Shown in pieces: positions 7,205 through 15,438 of a DNA stretch of 22,398 nucleotides. The stretch covers positions 1 through 22,398 of the forward strand of contig URGJ01000023.1 in the NCBI GenBank assembly GCA_900547445.1. Reading direction: 5' to 3'. A program made the position numbers and the translations under genes. This stretch comes from an uncultured Oscillospiraceae bacterium. Its GTDB lineage: Bacteria > Bacillota > Clostridia > Oscillospirales > Acutalibacteraceae. Within the stretch, counting starts at the first letter, position 1. Each line of letters starts with the position of its first letter. Under the pieces are notes generated by a model. The model had not been told where the DNA came from, made no database searches, and saw only the letters and a list, made by a program, of their open reading frames with translations.

Positions 7205-9043
7205 TTACTGTTTATTGCTGTCATCAACATCGGTGTAGTCGGCTTCGTAAACATTCGGGTCGCCGTTCGGCTGAGCGCCGCCCGCCTGAGCATTCGGGTC
7301 GCCCTGGGGATTTGCCGCCTTATAAACCTTCTCACTTACCGCGAAAAGTTCCTTCTGCAGCTCCTCCTGTTTTGCCTTAATAGCTTCTACATCCTCGCCC
7401 TTTAAGGCTTCCTTAAGGGCTTCTTTAGCAGTATTAATCTTGGACTTTTCATCTTCCGAAAGCTTGTCACCGAACTCGTTTACGGTCTTTTCGGTCTGAT
7501 AAATCATTTGGTCGGCGTTGTTGCGGACATCAACCGATTCGCGGCGCTTTTTATCCTCCGCGGCATACTGCTCAGCCTCCTTAACCGCCTTATCTATATC
7601 CTCTTTAGACATATTGGTATTGGAGGTGATGGTGATGTTGTTTTCCTTGCCTGTACCCAAATCCTTTGCCGAAACATGAACGATACCGTTTGCGTCTATA
7701 TCAAATGTAACCTCAATCTGGGGGATTCCGCGCGGAGCGGGAGCAATACCGTCAAGGTGGAATACGCCCAAGGTCTTATTGTCCTTAGCAAACTCACGCT
7801 CGCCCTGTAAAACGTGTACCTCAACCGAGGTCTGACCGTCCGCCGCGGTAGAGAAAATCTGGCTCTTCTTTGCTGGGATAGTGGTATTACGGTCGATTAC
7901 CTTTGTGGAAACGCCGCCCATAGTCTCAATACCAAGTGAAAGCGGGGTAACATCAAGCAAGAGAAGACCCTTAACATCGCCGCCTAAAACGCCCGCCTGT
8001 AAGGACGCGCCGATAGCAACGCACTCGTCGGGGTTGATGCCCTTAAAGGGCTCTTTGCCCATAAAGTTCTTTATAGCCTCCTGAACGGCAGGGATTCTCG
8101 AAGAACCGCCTACCATAAGCACCTTGTTAATGTCGCCCTTGCTAAGTCCCGAATCGGAAAGCGCCTGACGTACAGGTCCCATAGTAGCGTCAACAAGGTC
8201 TGCGGTAAGCTCGTTGAACTTAGCCCTTGTAAGGGTGGTTTCAAAATGCTTAGGGCCTGTTGAATCGGCGGTAATAAAGGGCAGGTTAATATCGGCGGTG
8301 GTCATACCCGAAAGGTCTATTTTAGCCTTTTCAGCCGCTTCCTTAATTCTCTGCATAGCCATCTTATCGCCCGAAAGGTCTATTCCCTGCTCTGCCTTAA
8401 AGGTGCTTACAATGTAATCCATTATGCGCTTGTCGAAGTCGTCGCCGCCGAGCCTGTTATTACCCGCGGTGGCTAAAACTTCCTGAACACCGTCGCCCAT
8501 TTCGATAATAGATACATCGAAGGTACCGCCGCCTAAGTCGTATACCATAACCTTCTGGTCGTCTTCCTTATCAATACTGTAGGCAAGCGCCGCGGCAGTA
8601 GGTTCGTTTATAATACGCTTAACCTCAAGACCGGCGATTTTGCCCGCGTCCTTTGTTGCCTGACGCTGTGCGTCTGTAAAGTAAGCGGGAACGGTGATAA
8701 CCGCCTCGGAAACGGTCTGACCGAGGTAAGCCTCGGCGTCTGCCTTAAGCTTTTGAAGAATGATTGCAGAAATTTCCTGCGGGGTGTACTTTTTACCGTC
8801 AATCTCAACCGTGTGGGCAGTACCCATTTCACGCTTAATCGAGCTTATTGTGCGGTCGGGGTTGGTGATAGCCTGACGCTTTGCGACCTGACCTACCATT
8901 CTTTCGCCCGTCTTTGAAAAAGCGACTACCGACGGAGTAGTTCTCGCGCCCTCTGCATTGGCGATAACAACAGGCTCTCCGCCCTCCATAACCGCAACGC
9001 ATGAATTTGTTGTACCTAAGTCAATACCAATAATTTTTCCCAT
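7205..9043 (-). CDS. dnaK: Chaperone protein DnaK (Hsp70)
   Basis: DnaK is the ATP-driven Hsp70 that binds hydrophobic segments of nascent or stressed proteins in the cytoplasm, cycling with DnaJ and GrpE. At 612 aa it has the Gram-positive length. The nucleotide-binding domain covers about 1-355, with IGIDLGTTNSCVAVMEGG at the N-terminus, VYDLGGGTFDVSIIEMGDG and VGGSSRIPAVQEAI. The linker LLLLDVTPLS sits near 359-368. The substrate-binding domain and helical lid follow, ending in a Gly/Asn-rich acidic tail (PNVYEADYTDVDDSNKQ). ATG 9043 follows a strong GGAGG. It lies 33 bases after grpE in the HrcA-regulated operon. Nothing is missing from the family motifs. Confidence 0.99.
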   Translation of the reverse strand: MGKIIGIDLGTTNSCVAVMEGGEPVVIANAEGARTTPSVVAFSKTGERMVGQVAKRQAITNPDRTISSIKREMGTAHTVEIDGKKYTPQEISAIILQKLKADAEAYLGQTVSEAVITVPAYFTDAQRQATKDAGKIAGLEVKRIINEPTAAALAYSIDKEDDQKVMVYDLGGGTFDVSIIEMGDGVQEVLATAGNNRLGGDDFDKRIMDYIVSTFKAEQGIDLSGDKMAMQRIKEAAEKAKIDLSGMTTADINLPFITADSTGPKHFETTLTRAKFNELTADLVDATMGPVRQALSDSGLSKGDINKVLMVGGSSRIPAVQEAIKNFMGKEPFKGINPDECVAIGASLQAGVLGGDVKGLLLLDVTPLSLGIETMGGVSTKVIDRNTTIPAKKSQIFSTAADGQTSVEVHVLQGEREFAKDNKTLGVFHLDGIAPAPRGIPQIEVTFDIDANGIVHVSAKDLGTGKENNITITSNTNMSKEDIDKAVKEAEQYAAEDKKRRESVDVRNNADQMIYQTEKTVNEFGDKLSEDEKSKINTAKEALKEALKGEDVEAIKAKQEELQKELFAVSEKVYKAANPQGDPNAQAGGAQPNGDPNVYEADYTDVDDSNKQ

Positions 9044-9076
9044 AATATATTCCTCCAGAAATGTATTTTTCTTAAT

Positions 9077-9640
9077 TTAATTTGCTACTTTAACCATTGC
9101 GTGACGAATTATTGTGTCACCCGTCTTGTAGCCCTTTTGCAAAACCTCTGCTATAACGTTTTCGCCCAGATTTTCGTCCTCGATATGCATTACCGCCTCG
9201 TGAAGATTGGGGTCAAATGTATCGCCCTGTTTTGCGATTTCCTCAATGCCTAATTTTTCGGAAAGTCCCTCAAGCTGTTTGACAATCAGCTCAATTCCTT
9301 TAATGTAATCGGGGCTTTCTTTGTCCGCGCCTGCCGCTCGGTCAATGTTGTCAAGTATCGGCAAAAGCTGTTTTATTATTCCCGCTCTCGCATACTCCGC
9401 AACGCCTGACTTTTCGCGCTCGGTGCGTTTTTTGTAATTGTCGAACTCCGCCGCCGTGCGAAGCAGAATATCATTTTTCTTATCCAGCTCCGACTTAAGC
9501 TTTTCAATTTCGGAATCCTTTTTGGATTTCTTTTCTTTTTTAGCCGCTTTTTCCTGCGGCGCTTCATCCGCCTTAGTTTCCTTCGGTTTTTCCGAATTCG
9601 TCTCGGCTTCATTCTCCGTAATTTTGGTTTCCTCTGCCAC
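9077..9640 (-). CDS. grpE: Nucleotide exchange factor GrpE
   Basis: GrpE is the dimeric exchange factor that releases ADP from DnaK. This 187 aa form has a long, highly charged N-terminal region (about 1-60, rich in Glu and Lys), a coiled-coil helix, the core motif RTAAEFDNYKKRTEREK, LLPILDNIDRAA, and a C-terminal beta domain with FDPNLHEAVMHIED and GYKTGDTIIRHAMVKVAN. Start choice matters. The ATG at 9649 overlaps the hrcA stop (ATGA), but GGAGG is only one base away from it. The in-frame GTG at 9640, with GGAGG 10 bases upstream, is better spaced and gives MAEETKITEN. The ATG would add three residues. It is the second gene of the heat-shock operon. Confidence 0.96.
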   Translation of the reverse strand: MAEETKITENEAETNSEKPKETKADEAPQEKAAKKEKKSKKDSEIEKLKSELDKKNDILLRTAAEFDNYKKRTEREKSGVAEYARAGIIKQLLPILDNIDRAAGADKESPDYIKGIELIVKQLEGLSEKLGIEEIAKQGDTFDPNLHEAVMHIEDENLGENVIAEVLQKGYKTGDTIIRHAMVKVAN

Positions 9641-9645
9641 TCGTC

Positions 9646-10671
9646 TCATTCCTCCATATCCTTCCCCGCCTCGGTCATAATGTCCGAAAGCCGTGAAGCT
9701 GTATATTCAACAACAGGTATCAGCCTGTCGTATGAAATCCTGTTAGGCCCTATAAGTCCTATTGCTCCCCTGTACTTATCCTTTACGCTGTATTTCGCGG
9801 CGATTACGGTGTCTCCCCAAAGCTCCTTAAAGCCTGTTTCGCCTCCGAAAACAACCCCCGCCTTGCCGCTTATGCGGTCTATAACTGAAAGTATCGGCTC
9901 TTTAAGGCTTACAAGGGAAAGAATTTTCCGCGCCGCCGTTTCGCTTTCGCAAATACTGTAAAGCGCCGCTTCGCCCGAAAGAATTACATCGGATTCCTCT
10001 ATTCCCTGCGCCATTTCAAAAAGCGCCGAAATAACGGGAGCTAAGTCAAGTGAACCCGACGCCGTAACGCTCTGCATATACGCCTTTGTAAACTCGCTTA
10101 CGGGTTTGCCCCTCACCTTTTTTGAAACAATCTCGGAAAATTTTAAATCAAGCTCGGGGGTATATTCGCCGCCAGTGCGGAAGATACGGCTTCGCGCTCT
10201 GCCGTCTGCCGTCAGAAGCCACAACAAAACCGAATTGCGACCCAATTTTACAAGCTCGGCACGTCTTATTATCGGGCTCTGCTCTGCCTCAAAGCAGGTC
10301 ACTGCGGGAAGACCCGTAAGACTCGACAAAAGCTCGCCCGCCGTCTGCGGAATTTTTTCGGGCGCGGCGCGAAGATTTTTAAGCCCGCTGTCGATAAACT
10401 CCTTATCGCTTTCCGATATTCTATCAGGCCGCATCAGTGTGTTGACATAAAGCTTAAAGCCGCGGCTTGTCGGTAATCTGCCCGCCGAGGTGTGCGGCTG
10501 TGTGAGCAGTCCCAGCTCGCAAAGCTCGTTCATCTCGCTTCTGATGGTGGCGGAGGACGGAGCGTTTTTAAGGATTAAAGTCAGCGCTTTTGAGCCTATC
10601 GGCTCGCCCGTTTCAATATATGCCTTTGTGACCGCTGCCAAAACCGCCTGTTTTCTCGGTGACAGCTCCAT
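9646..10671 (-). CDS. hrcA: Heat-inducible transcription repressor HrcA
   Basis: HrcA is the repressor of class I heat-shock genes; it binds CIRCE and needs the GroE chaperonin for activity. The 341 aa sequence has the N-terminal winged helix (LSPRKQAVLAAVTKAYIETG, then PIGSKALTLILKNAPSSATI and SEMNELCELGLLTQPHTSAG, then RLPTSRGFKLYV), a dimerisation region, and a GAF-like domain with GFKELWGDTVIAAKY and GAIGLIGPNRISYDR near the C-terminus. The start is ATG 10671, 9 bases after GAGAGG; a GTG three bases earlier (10674) is also possible. It heads the operon, its stop overlaps the alternative grpE ATG, and it is autoregulated through the CIRCE element at 10705-10731. Confidence 0.98.
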   Translation of the reverse strand: MELSPRKQAVLAAVTKAYIETGEPIGSKALTLILKNAPSSATIRSEMNELCELGLLTQPHTSAGRLPTSRGFKLYVNTLMRPDRISESDKEFIDSGLKNLRAAPEKIPQTAGELLSSLTGLPAVTCFEAEQSPIIRRAELVKLGRNSVLLWLLTADGRARSRIFRTGGEYTPELDLKFSEIVSKKVRGKPVSEFTKAYMQSVTASGSLDLAPVISALFEMAQGIEESDVILSGEAALYSICESETAARKILSLVSLKEPILSVIDRISGKAGVVFGGETGFKELWGDTVIAAKYSVKDKYRGAIGLIGPNRISYDRLIPVVEYTASRLSDIMTEAGKDMEE

Positions 10672-10704
10672 CACGTTTCACCTCTCGTTTTATGTTTTTA
10701 TGTT

Positions 10705-10731
10705 TTAGCACTCTTGCTTCTTGAGTGCTAA
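10705..10731 (-). promoter_or_regulatory. CIRCE operator of the hrcA-dnaK operon
   Basis: TTAGCACTC (10705-10713), nine spacer bases and GAGTGCTAA (10723-10731) form the perfect CIRCE inverted repeat TTAGCACTC-N9-GAGTGCTAA. It sits just downstream of the -10 box, so HrcA would cover the transcription start, and it would also form a hairpin at the 5' end of the mRNA. Confidence 0.98.
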
Positions 10732-10739
10732 CGATTATT

Positions 10740-10767
10740 ATTATATGCACAAAATTCCAAAAGTCAA
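10740..10767 (-). promoter_or_regulatory. Sigma-A promoter of hrcA-grpE-dnaK-dnaJ
   Basis: On the - strand TTGACT (10767-10762), a 16-base spacer and a perfect TATAAT (10745-10740) lie directly ahead of CIRCE. No second CIRCE or internal promoter was seen ahead of grpE, dnaK or dnaJ. Confidence 0.85.
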
Positions 10768-10835
10768 TACTTTTTTCAAAATTTCTTTGACTTTTCCTGA
10801 CCTTTTACATTTTGTTAATATTTTTAATGAAAAAA

Positions 10836-10860
10836 GCCTCCCTTATCACAAAAGGGAGGC
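10836..10860 (-). terminator. Terminator of the YtrA-type ABC operon
   Basis: GCCTCCCTT (10836-10844) pairs with AAGGGAGGC (10852-10860) around a 7-base loop. On the - strand it is followed by TTTTTT, a strong intrinsic terminator 23 bases after the permease stop. It insulates the ABC operon from the heat-shock promoter. Confidence 0.93.
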
Positions 10861-10882
10861 AAGACAAACAGCCTTTAAACAG

Positions 10883-11689
10883 TTATTCGAGATTAAGCCT
10901 TTTGGTAAGGAAATGGCGGGTAATTACAAAGTATACCGACGAAAGCGCCGCAGACATAACAATTAAAAAGCCAAAGAATATCCCTAAATACATCACCGAA
11001 TTGTTTATGAGATCATTAAGCTCCTCCATACCGCCCGCGCTCACAAAGGAAATCGGTATCATAATAAGCGAAGTGATTATCTGAACCGCGGCGTAAAGGC
11101 AGATGTAGGCTATTGCCGCGCCGCCTACCTTATTTTTAAACTGCTGACCCAGCGCCATTGCCGCATAGAACATCAAAAGCGACTGGAATGGCGATAAGAG
11201 CAAAAGCAGGATGATTTCCGAAGAAATTAAGGCTATTTGCCCCGCGGAAAGATACTCGGGCAAAGCGCTGAGAGCTATCCTTATATCGCTTAATATTTCC
11301 CCTAATATTTCCGTTCCCGCGCCTAAGATAAGGAGAGAGCAGATAACAATAATAAAATCAATTATCATAACAACAACGCCGCAGATGAGCTTGCAGACAA
11401 TATGCTGTGTCGGCGTAAAGGGCAAGGTAAAGGTAAGATACCCCTCGTGGGTCAAAAGGTTTTTATAAAACCGCATTACCACGATTACAAGACCTACGAT
11501 AAATACAGCGAAAATTCCGAGCACATATGCGGTCACGCTGAGCCCTCTTGCCATATTCAGAATATTATTATCAAAATCCAGTAAAAAGGTAAGGCGGGAC
11601 AGCGCCGCAAAGCCGATAAGCGCCGCCCAAATAGGCAAAAGATTCCTGAAAAGCGAATGAAATTCGTGTTTGTAAAGCTTCTTTAGCAT
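10883..11689 (-). CDS. ABC transporter permease (YtrC/ABC-2-like)
   Basis: This 268 aa polytopic membrane protein has about six hydrophobic segments (roughly 17-37, 52-75, 104-128, 153-175, 190-215, 236-258) and is the permease partner of the ATPase encoded directly upstream. The cytoplasmic loop RFYKNLLTHEGYLTFTLPFT after the second segment is typical of clostridial ABC-2-like permeases that sit with YtrA-type regulators. It starts at ATG 11689, 7 bases inside the end of the ATPase gene, with a strong GGGAGGT site. Related systems respond to cell-envelope stress or lantibiotic-like compounds. Here the substrate is unknown. A strong terminator follows. Confidence 0.88.
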   Translation of the reverse strand: MLKKLYKHEFHSLFRNLLPIWAALIGFAALSRLTFLLDFDNNILNMARGLSVTAYVLGIFAVFIVGLVIVVMRFYKNLLTHEGYLTFTLPFTPTQHIVCKLICGVVVMIIDFIIVICSLLILGAGTEILGEILSDIRIALSALPEYLSAGQIALISSEIILLLLLSPFQSLLMFYAAMALGQQFKNKVGGAAIAYICLYAAVQIITSLIMIPISFVSAGGMEELNDLINNSVMYLGIFFGFLIVMSAALSSVYFVITRHFLTKRLNLE

Positions 11690-12381
11690 CTGAATACCTC
11701 CCTGAACAGCTCGTCAACGCTCTTTCCCTCATTCTCACGTATGTTATCGACCGTGTCGCACAGCACAACATCGCCGTGATTGATGAAAATTACATCGCTT
11801 AAAATCTGCTCTACGTCCGAAATCAAGTGGGTGGAAATAATTATAGTCGCGTTTTCGTTGTAATTAGCGATAATCGTGCGAAGAATATAGTCGCGTGTCG
11901 CGGGGTCAACCCCTGCAATCGGTTCGTCAAGCAGATAAAGCTCCGCTTCTCTGCTCATCACAAGGATAAGCGCCACCTTTTCCTGCGTACCCTTTGAGAG
12001 AGTCTTTATCTTTTTTGTGCGGTCAATCCCTAAACTTTCAAGCATTTTATCGGCTCTGTCACGATTAAAATCGCTGTAAAAATCCGAAAAATATTCAATC
12101 ATCTGATTAACCGTCATCCACCCTGTCAAAAAATTGTGGTCGGGCAGGTAGGAGACTATTTTTTTAGTCTCAACCCCTATCGACTTGCCGTCTATAAGAA
12201 TTTCACCCATTGTGGGAGTGAGCAGACCGTTAGCAAGCTTTATAAGGGTGGTTTTTCCGCTCCCGTTAGGCCCTAAAAGCCCTACAATTCTTCCCTTTTT
12301 AATTTGCAGATTAACGCCTGACAGCGCAATCGCGTTTTTGTAAATCTTTGAAAGATTTACACATTCTAAAATATTGTCCAT
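11683..12381 (-). CDS. ABC transporter ATP-binding protein (YtrB/BcrA-like)
   Basis: This 232 aa ATPase powers the permease encoded after it. Motifs run in order: Walker A GPNGSGKT (about 35-42), a Q-loop region near VSYLPDHNF, a diverged signature LSKGTQEKVAL in place of LSGGQ, Walker B ELYLLDEPIAGVDP, and the H-loop ISTHLISD. The LSKG-type signature is usual for the BcrA/YtrB-like export class. The ATG overlaps the regulator's stop by one base (TAATG), with AAGGGGG as ribosome site, so the three genes are tightly coupled. The most similar known set-up is the B. subtilis ytr operon, induced by cell-wall antibiotics. That functional parallel is inference. Confidence 0.95.
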   Translation of the reverse strand: MDNILECVNLSKIYKNAIALSGVNLQIKKGRIVGLLGPNGSGKTTLIKLANGLLTPTMGEILIDGKSIGVETKKIVSYLPDHNFLTGWMTVNQMIEYFSDFYSDFNRDRADKMLESLGIDRTKKIKTLSKGTQEKVALILVMSREAELYLLDEPIAGVDPATRDYILRTIIANYNENATIIISTHLISDVEQILSDVIFINHGDVVLCDTVDNIRENEGKSVDELFREVFRC

Positions 12382-12749
12382 TAAATTTGCCCCCTTAATT
12401 CTTTATTTACCGCGTTTATAATCTCCTCATCATCAAGCCCCAGCGCTTTAACCGATTCGATAAGCAGGCGTACCCTTTCGGTAACATAGGCGTTTTTCGC
12501 CGCGTTTATTTTGTTCCCGTCCTCGGTGACATACCGCCCGTCACCCCGCTTTGTGAAGATTAGGCCCGTACTTTCAATTTCCGCAAGCGCCCTTTGCATT
12601 GTGTTGGGGTTTACCCCAGCGGTCACCGCAAGCTCGCGCACCGCGTCAAGCTTACTTCCTGTCGGGTATTCCCCGTTTATTATTTTAAGCGTGATAATAT
12701 CGACTAACTGCTGAAAAATCGGTTTGTCGTTTGAAAAGCTCCAAGACAT
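12381..12749 (-). CDS. GntR family transcriptional regulator, YtrA subfamily
   Basis: This 122 aa protein is a short GntR regulator: an N-terminal winged helix (PIFQQLVDIITLKIINGEYP, then SKLDAVRELAVTAGVNPNTM, then QRALAEIESTGLIFTKRGDG) and only about 45 residues after it, without a large effector domain. That is the YtrA architecture. It is the first gene of a regulator-ATPase-permease operon and almost certainly represses it. ATG 12749 has GAGG ahead of it. The upstream palindrome TGTATTA-N6-TAATACA, just after the promoter -10 box, is its likely operator, giving negative autoregulation lifted by an unknown inducer. Confidence 0.95.
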   Translation of the reverse strand: MSWSFSNDKPIFQQLVDIITLKIINGEYPTGSKLDAVRELAVTAGVNPNTMQRALAEIESTGLIFTKRGDGRYVTEDGNKINAAKNAYVTERVRLLIESVKALGLDDEEIINAVNKELRGQI

Positions 12750-12770
12750 TTTATCGCCTCGCTTCCTTAG

Positions 12771-12790
12771 TGTATTAATTAACTAATACA
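12771..12790 (-). promoter_or_regulatory. Putative YtrA-type GntR operator
   Basis: A perfect inverted repeat, TGTATTA (12771-12777) and TAATACA (12784-12790) around ATTAAC, fits the GTGTATTA/TAATACAC style of sites bound by YtrA-like GntR proteins. It directly follows the -10 box (12791-12796), so a bound regulator would block transcription start. Confidence 0.8.
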
Positions 12791-12819
12791 ATAATATACT
12801 GTTTTTTTGTATTTGTCAA
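12791..12819 (-). promoter_or_regulatory. Sigma-A promoter of the GntR-ABC operon
   Basis: On the - strand a perfect TTGACA (12819-12814), a 17-base spacer and TATTAT (12796-12791) precede the regulator gene. Its -35 region is part of a 12-base inverted repeat shared with the divergent copA promoter. Confidence 0.85.
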
Positions 12820-12861
12820 GTATTTTCGTGAATTATTTTCAAGTTTAGGTAAATAATAGAC

Positions 12862-12890
12862 TTGACAAATACCCCTATGAGGTATATAAT
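12862..12890 (+). promoter_or_regulatory. Sigma-A promoter of copA-csoR-copZ
   Basis: Perfect TTGACA (12862-12867), a 17-base spacer and perfect TATAAT (12885-12890) give a strong promoter, which is expected if a repressor keeps it silent. The start would be near 12897, about 22 bases before copA. Confidence 0.92.
12869..12885 (+). promoter_or_regulatory. Putative CsoR operator in the copA promoter
   Basis: ATACCCCTATGAGGTAT is a near-palindrome (ATACCCC/GAGGTAT, one mismatch) with the G/C tracts flanked by A/T typical of CsoR sites, such as the B. subtilis copZA operator. It fills the spacer between the -35 and -10 boxes, so CsoR would exclude RNA polymerase until Cu(I) releases it. Confidence 0.85.
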
Positions 12891-12918
12891 TTATTCAAAT
12901 TCTAAAAGGAGCAATGCA

Positions 12919-15132
12919 ATGAAACAAGAGCTATATAATATAAGCGGTATGTCCTGCGCGGCGTGTTCAAGTTCGGTGCAGAGGGTGGTTTCACGACTCG
13001 ACGGCGTAGTAAGCTGTGAAGTAAACCTTATAACCGGTAAAATGACCGTTAATTTTGACGAGAGCAAAACAGGCGCGTCTGATTTTATAAGGGTTGTTGA
13101 AAAAGCGGGCTTCGGTATTTCGCCCGATAAACTGCGGAAAGAAAAGCAAGAAAAAAAGGAAAAAAGCGGGCTTGCACCGCTTATAATATCAGCAGTGCTG
13201 TCAGCGGCACTTCTTTACATTTCAATGGGACAAATGCTGACAAAGCATCTCCCTGTTCCCTTTTTTATGAATATGCACTCTTCGCCGTGGGGCTTTGCCA
13301 TTACCCAGCTTTTACTTTGTATTCCCGTGATGTTTTTTGGCAAAAAATTCTTTATATCGGGAATACCCCTCTTATTAAAGGGTCACCCGAATATGGATTC
13401 TCTGGTAGCTGTCGGCGCGGGTGCTTCATTTATATACAGCGTTGTAATGACCTACGCTATGCCATATAATCCCCACGCGGTGCATAACCTTTATTACGAA
13501 AGCGTGGCGGTGGTGATAACACTTGTAGCGCTGGGGAAGCATATGGAGCAAAGGAGCATGAAAAAAACCGCCTCTGCTGTTAAAAAGCTTATGGAGCTGT
13601 CGCCCGATACGGCGAACGTACTGCGTGACGGAAAGGAATACACCGTACCGACCGCCGAGGTCGGGATCGGCGAATTGCTTTTGGTAAAGGCGGGAGCTAA
13701 AATCCCGCTTGACGGCGTTGTGACAAAGGGAGAGTCCTCCGCAGACGAATCAATGCTCACAGGCGAAAGTATGCCTGTGCCGAAAACGGTAGGAAGCGAG
13801 GTTATAGGCGGGAGTATTAATTTAAACGGCGTGATTTACGTTAAGGTAACCCGCGTCGTCGGAGATATCGCTCTTGCGAAAATAATCAAATTTGTTGAGG
13901 ACGCGCAGAACAAAAAGGCACCGATTTCTAAAACCGCCGATAAGGTCGCGGGCGTGTTTGTACCCGCGGTTATCGTTGTTGCAGTTATTTCCGCCGTCGC
14001 TTGGCTTATCGCGGGAAAGGACATTTCCTTTGCGCTTAAGGTATTTACAAGCGTGCTTGTAATCGCCTGCCCCTGCGCTTTGGGGCTTGCAACCCCTACT
14101 GCCGTTATGGTGGGTACCGGACTCGGCGCGGCAAACGGAATTTTAATCCGCAACGGTGAAATTCTTGAAATTACTCATAAGGTAAAGACGGTTATTTTTG
14201 ATAAAACAGGCACAGTCACAGTCGGAAAGCCGACCGTTACAGATGTTGTTTCCGATAACAAAAAGCTTTTGCTTGAAACCGCCGCGGCGGTCGAAGCGCT
14301 TTCCGACCACCCGCTCGCAAAAGCTGTAACAGAATATGCGTCAGAAAACGGATTTAATACCGCTCTTAGACCCGAAAGCACCCAAAATATTTCGGGCAAA
14401 GGCATTAGCGCCCTACTTGACGGCAGGGAAATCCTGCTCGGGAGCGCCGCATTTCTTAATGAAAACGGAGCAGATACCTCAGAATATGAGAGCGAGGCAA
14501 AGCGCCTTTCCGTCGAGGGCAAGTCGCTGATTTTTACGGCTGTTGATAAAATAGCCGTAGGAGTAATTGCCGTGGCGGATAGGCTTAAGGAAACCTCGCC
14601 CGAGGCGTTCGACAGACTCCGAAAATTAGGGGTTAAAACCGTTATTCTTTCGGGCGACAACAAGGCGTGCGCCGAATATATAGGTAAAATCTTAGAAGCA
14701 GACGAAATTTATTCCGAGGTATTGCCTGAGCAAAAGGCGCTTATTGTCGGTGAAATTCGCAAAAAATACGGAACGGCTATGATGGTGGGCGACGGCATAA
14801 ACGACGCGCCCGCACTCAGCGAAGCCGACATCGGCTGTGCAGTCGCGAGCGGAAGCGACATTGCCATAGACTCGGCGGACATCGTCCTTATGAAAAGCGA
14901 CCCTACCGACATTCCGCGCGCTATCCGTCTAAGCCGCCTTACACTTACTAATATAAAGGAAAATTTGTTTTGGGCGTTCTGCTACAACACGGTCTGCATA
15001 CCCGTGGCGGCGGGTCTGCTTTATGCATTCGGCGGGCCGCTGTTAAGCCCGATGCTGGCGGGTCTTGCAATGTCGCTAAGCTCGGTTTTTGTGGTAGGCA
15101 ACGCGCTGAGACTGCGAGGTAAAAAGCTATGA
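12919..15132 (+). CDS. copA: Copper-exporting P1B-type ATPase CopA
   Basis: CopA pumps Cu(I) out of the cytoplasm at the expense of ATP. The 737 aa protein has one N-terminal heavy-metal domain with GMSCAAC (C13, C16), membrane helices, the actuator motif TGES (281-284), the transmembrane copper site CPC (C384, C386), the phosphorylated DKTGT (D428), the P1B HP motif DHPL (463-466) and the hinge GDGIND (624-629), then two final helices. This is the CopA type (P1B-1). ATG 12919 is set by AAAGGAG 7 bases upstream; a longer in-frame ORF starts inside the -35 box and is not real. csoR overlaps its end by 4 bases (ATGA). Expression should be induced by copper through CsoR. Confidence 0.97.
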   Translation: MKQELYNISGMSCAACSSSVQRVVSRLDGVVSCEVNLITGKMTVNFDESKTGASDFIRVVEKAGFGISPDKLRKEKQEKKEKSGLAPLIISAVLSAALLYISMGQMLTKHLPVPFFMNMHSSPWGFAITQLLLCIPVMFFGKKFFISGIPLLLKGHPNMDSLVAVGAGASFIYSVVMTYAMPYNPHAVHNLYYESVAVVITLVALGKHMEQRSMKKTASAVKKLMELSPDTANVLRDGKEYTVPTAEVGIGELLLVKAGAKIPLDGVVTKGESSADESMLTGESMPVPKTVGSEVIGGSINLNGVIYVKVTRVVGDIALAKIIKFVEDAQNKKAPISKTADKVAGVFVPAVIVVAVISAVAWLIAGKDISFALKVFTSVLVIACPCALGLATPTAVMVGTGLGAANGILIRNGEILEITHKVKTVIFDKTGTVTVGKPTVTDVVSDNKKLLLETAAAVEALSDHPLAKAVTEYASENGFNTALRPESTQNISGKGISALLDGREILLGSAAFLNENGADTSEYESEAKRLSVEGKSLIFTAVDKIAVGVIAVADRLKETSPEAFDRLRKLGVKTVILSGDNKACAEYIGKILEADEIYSEVLPEQKALIVGEIRKKYGTAMMVGDGINDAPALSEADIGCAVASGSDIAIDSADIVLMKSDPTDIPRAIRLSRLTLTNIKENLFWAFCYNTVCIPVAAGLLYAFGGPLLSPMLAGLAMSLSSVFVVGNALRLRGKKL

Positions 15133-15428
15133 ATGAATGTAAATGCGAAGAAAAGCATAAGCACCGCGAGGAAAAGGAATACCGTTCACTTTTAAACCGT
15201 TTAAGCCGAATTGAGGGGCAGATAAGAGGTATTAAAGGTATGCTCGAAAACGACGCCTACTGCACCGATATTTTAATCCAGGTCTCGGCGGTTTCAGCGG
15301 CGCTTAACGCATTTAACAAGGAACTGCTATCAAACCACATCCACACCTGTGTGGCTGAAAATATAAGAAACGGCGACGATTCGGTTATTGATGAGCTGGT
15401 TGTCACCCTCCAAAAACTAATGAAATGA
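15129..15428 (+). CDS. csoR: Copper-sensing repressor CsoR
   Basis: This is a 99 aa all-helical DUF156/CsoR family repressor. The family's Cu(I) ligand pattern Cys-His-Cys is intact: C45 (DAYCTDIL), H70 and C74 (NHIHTC), with the same 25- and 4-residue spacings as the M. tuberculosis protein. The helix 1 region LLNRLSRIEGQIRGIKGMLE is the conserved basic DNA-contact and dimer segment. The first 15 residues are Cys/His-rich (CKCEEKHKH) and could add metal affinity. It overlaps the copA stop by 4 bases, so it is made with its target. It should repress the operon by binding 12869-12885 and dissociate on Cu(I). Formaldehyde (FrmR) or nickel (RcnR) sensors of the same fold fit less well given the ligands and neighbours. 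Confidence 0.96.
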   Translation: MNECKCEEKHKHREEKEYRSLLNRLSRIEGQIRGIKGMLENDAYCTDILIQVSAVSAALNAFNKELLSNHIHTCVAENIRNGDDSVIDELVVTLQKLMK

Positions 15429-15438
15429 GGAATATTAA

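Noticed and set aside
12862..12918. N-terminal extension of CopA
   Set aside because: Its TTG is the -35 box itself and the stretch contains the CsoR operator and the -10 box; ATG 12919 has a strong ribosome site.
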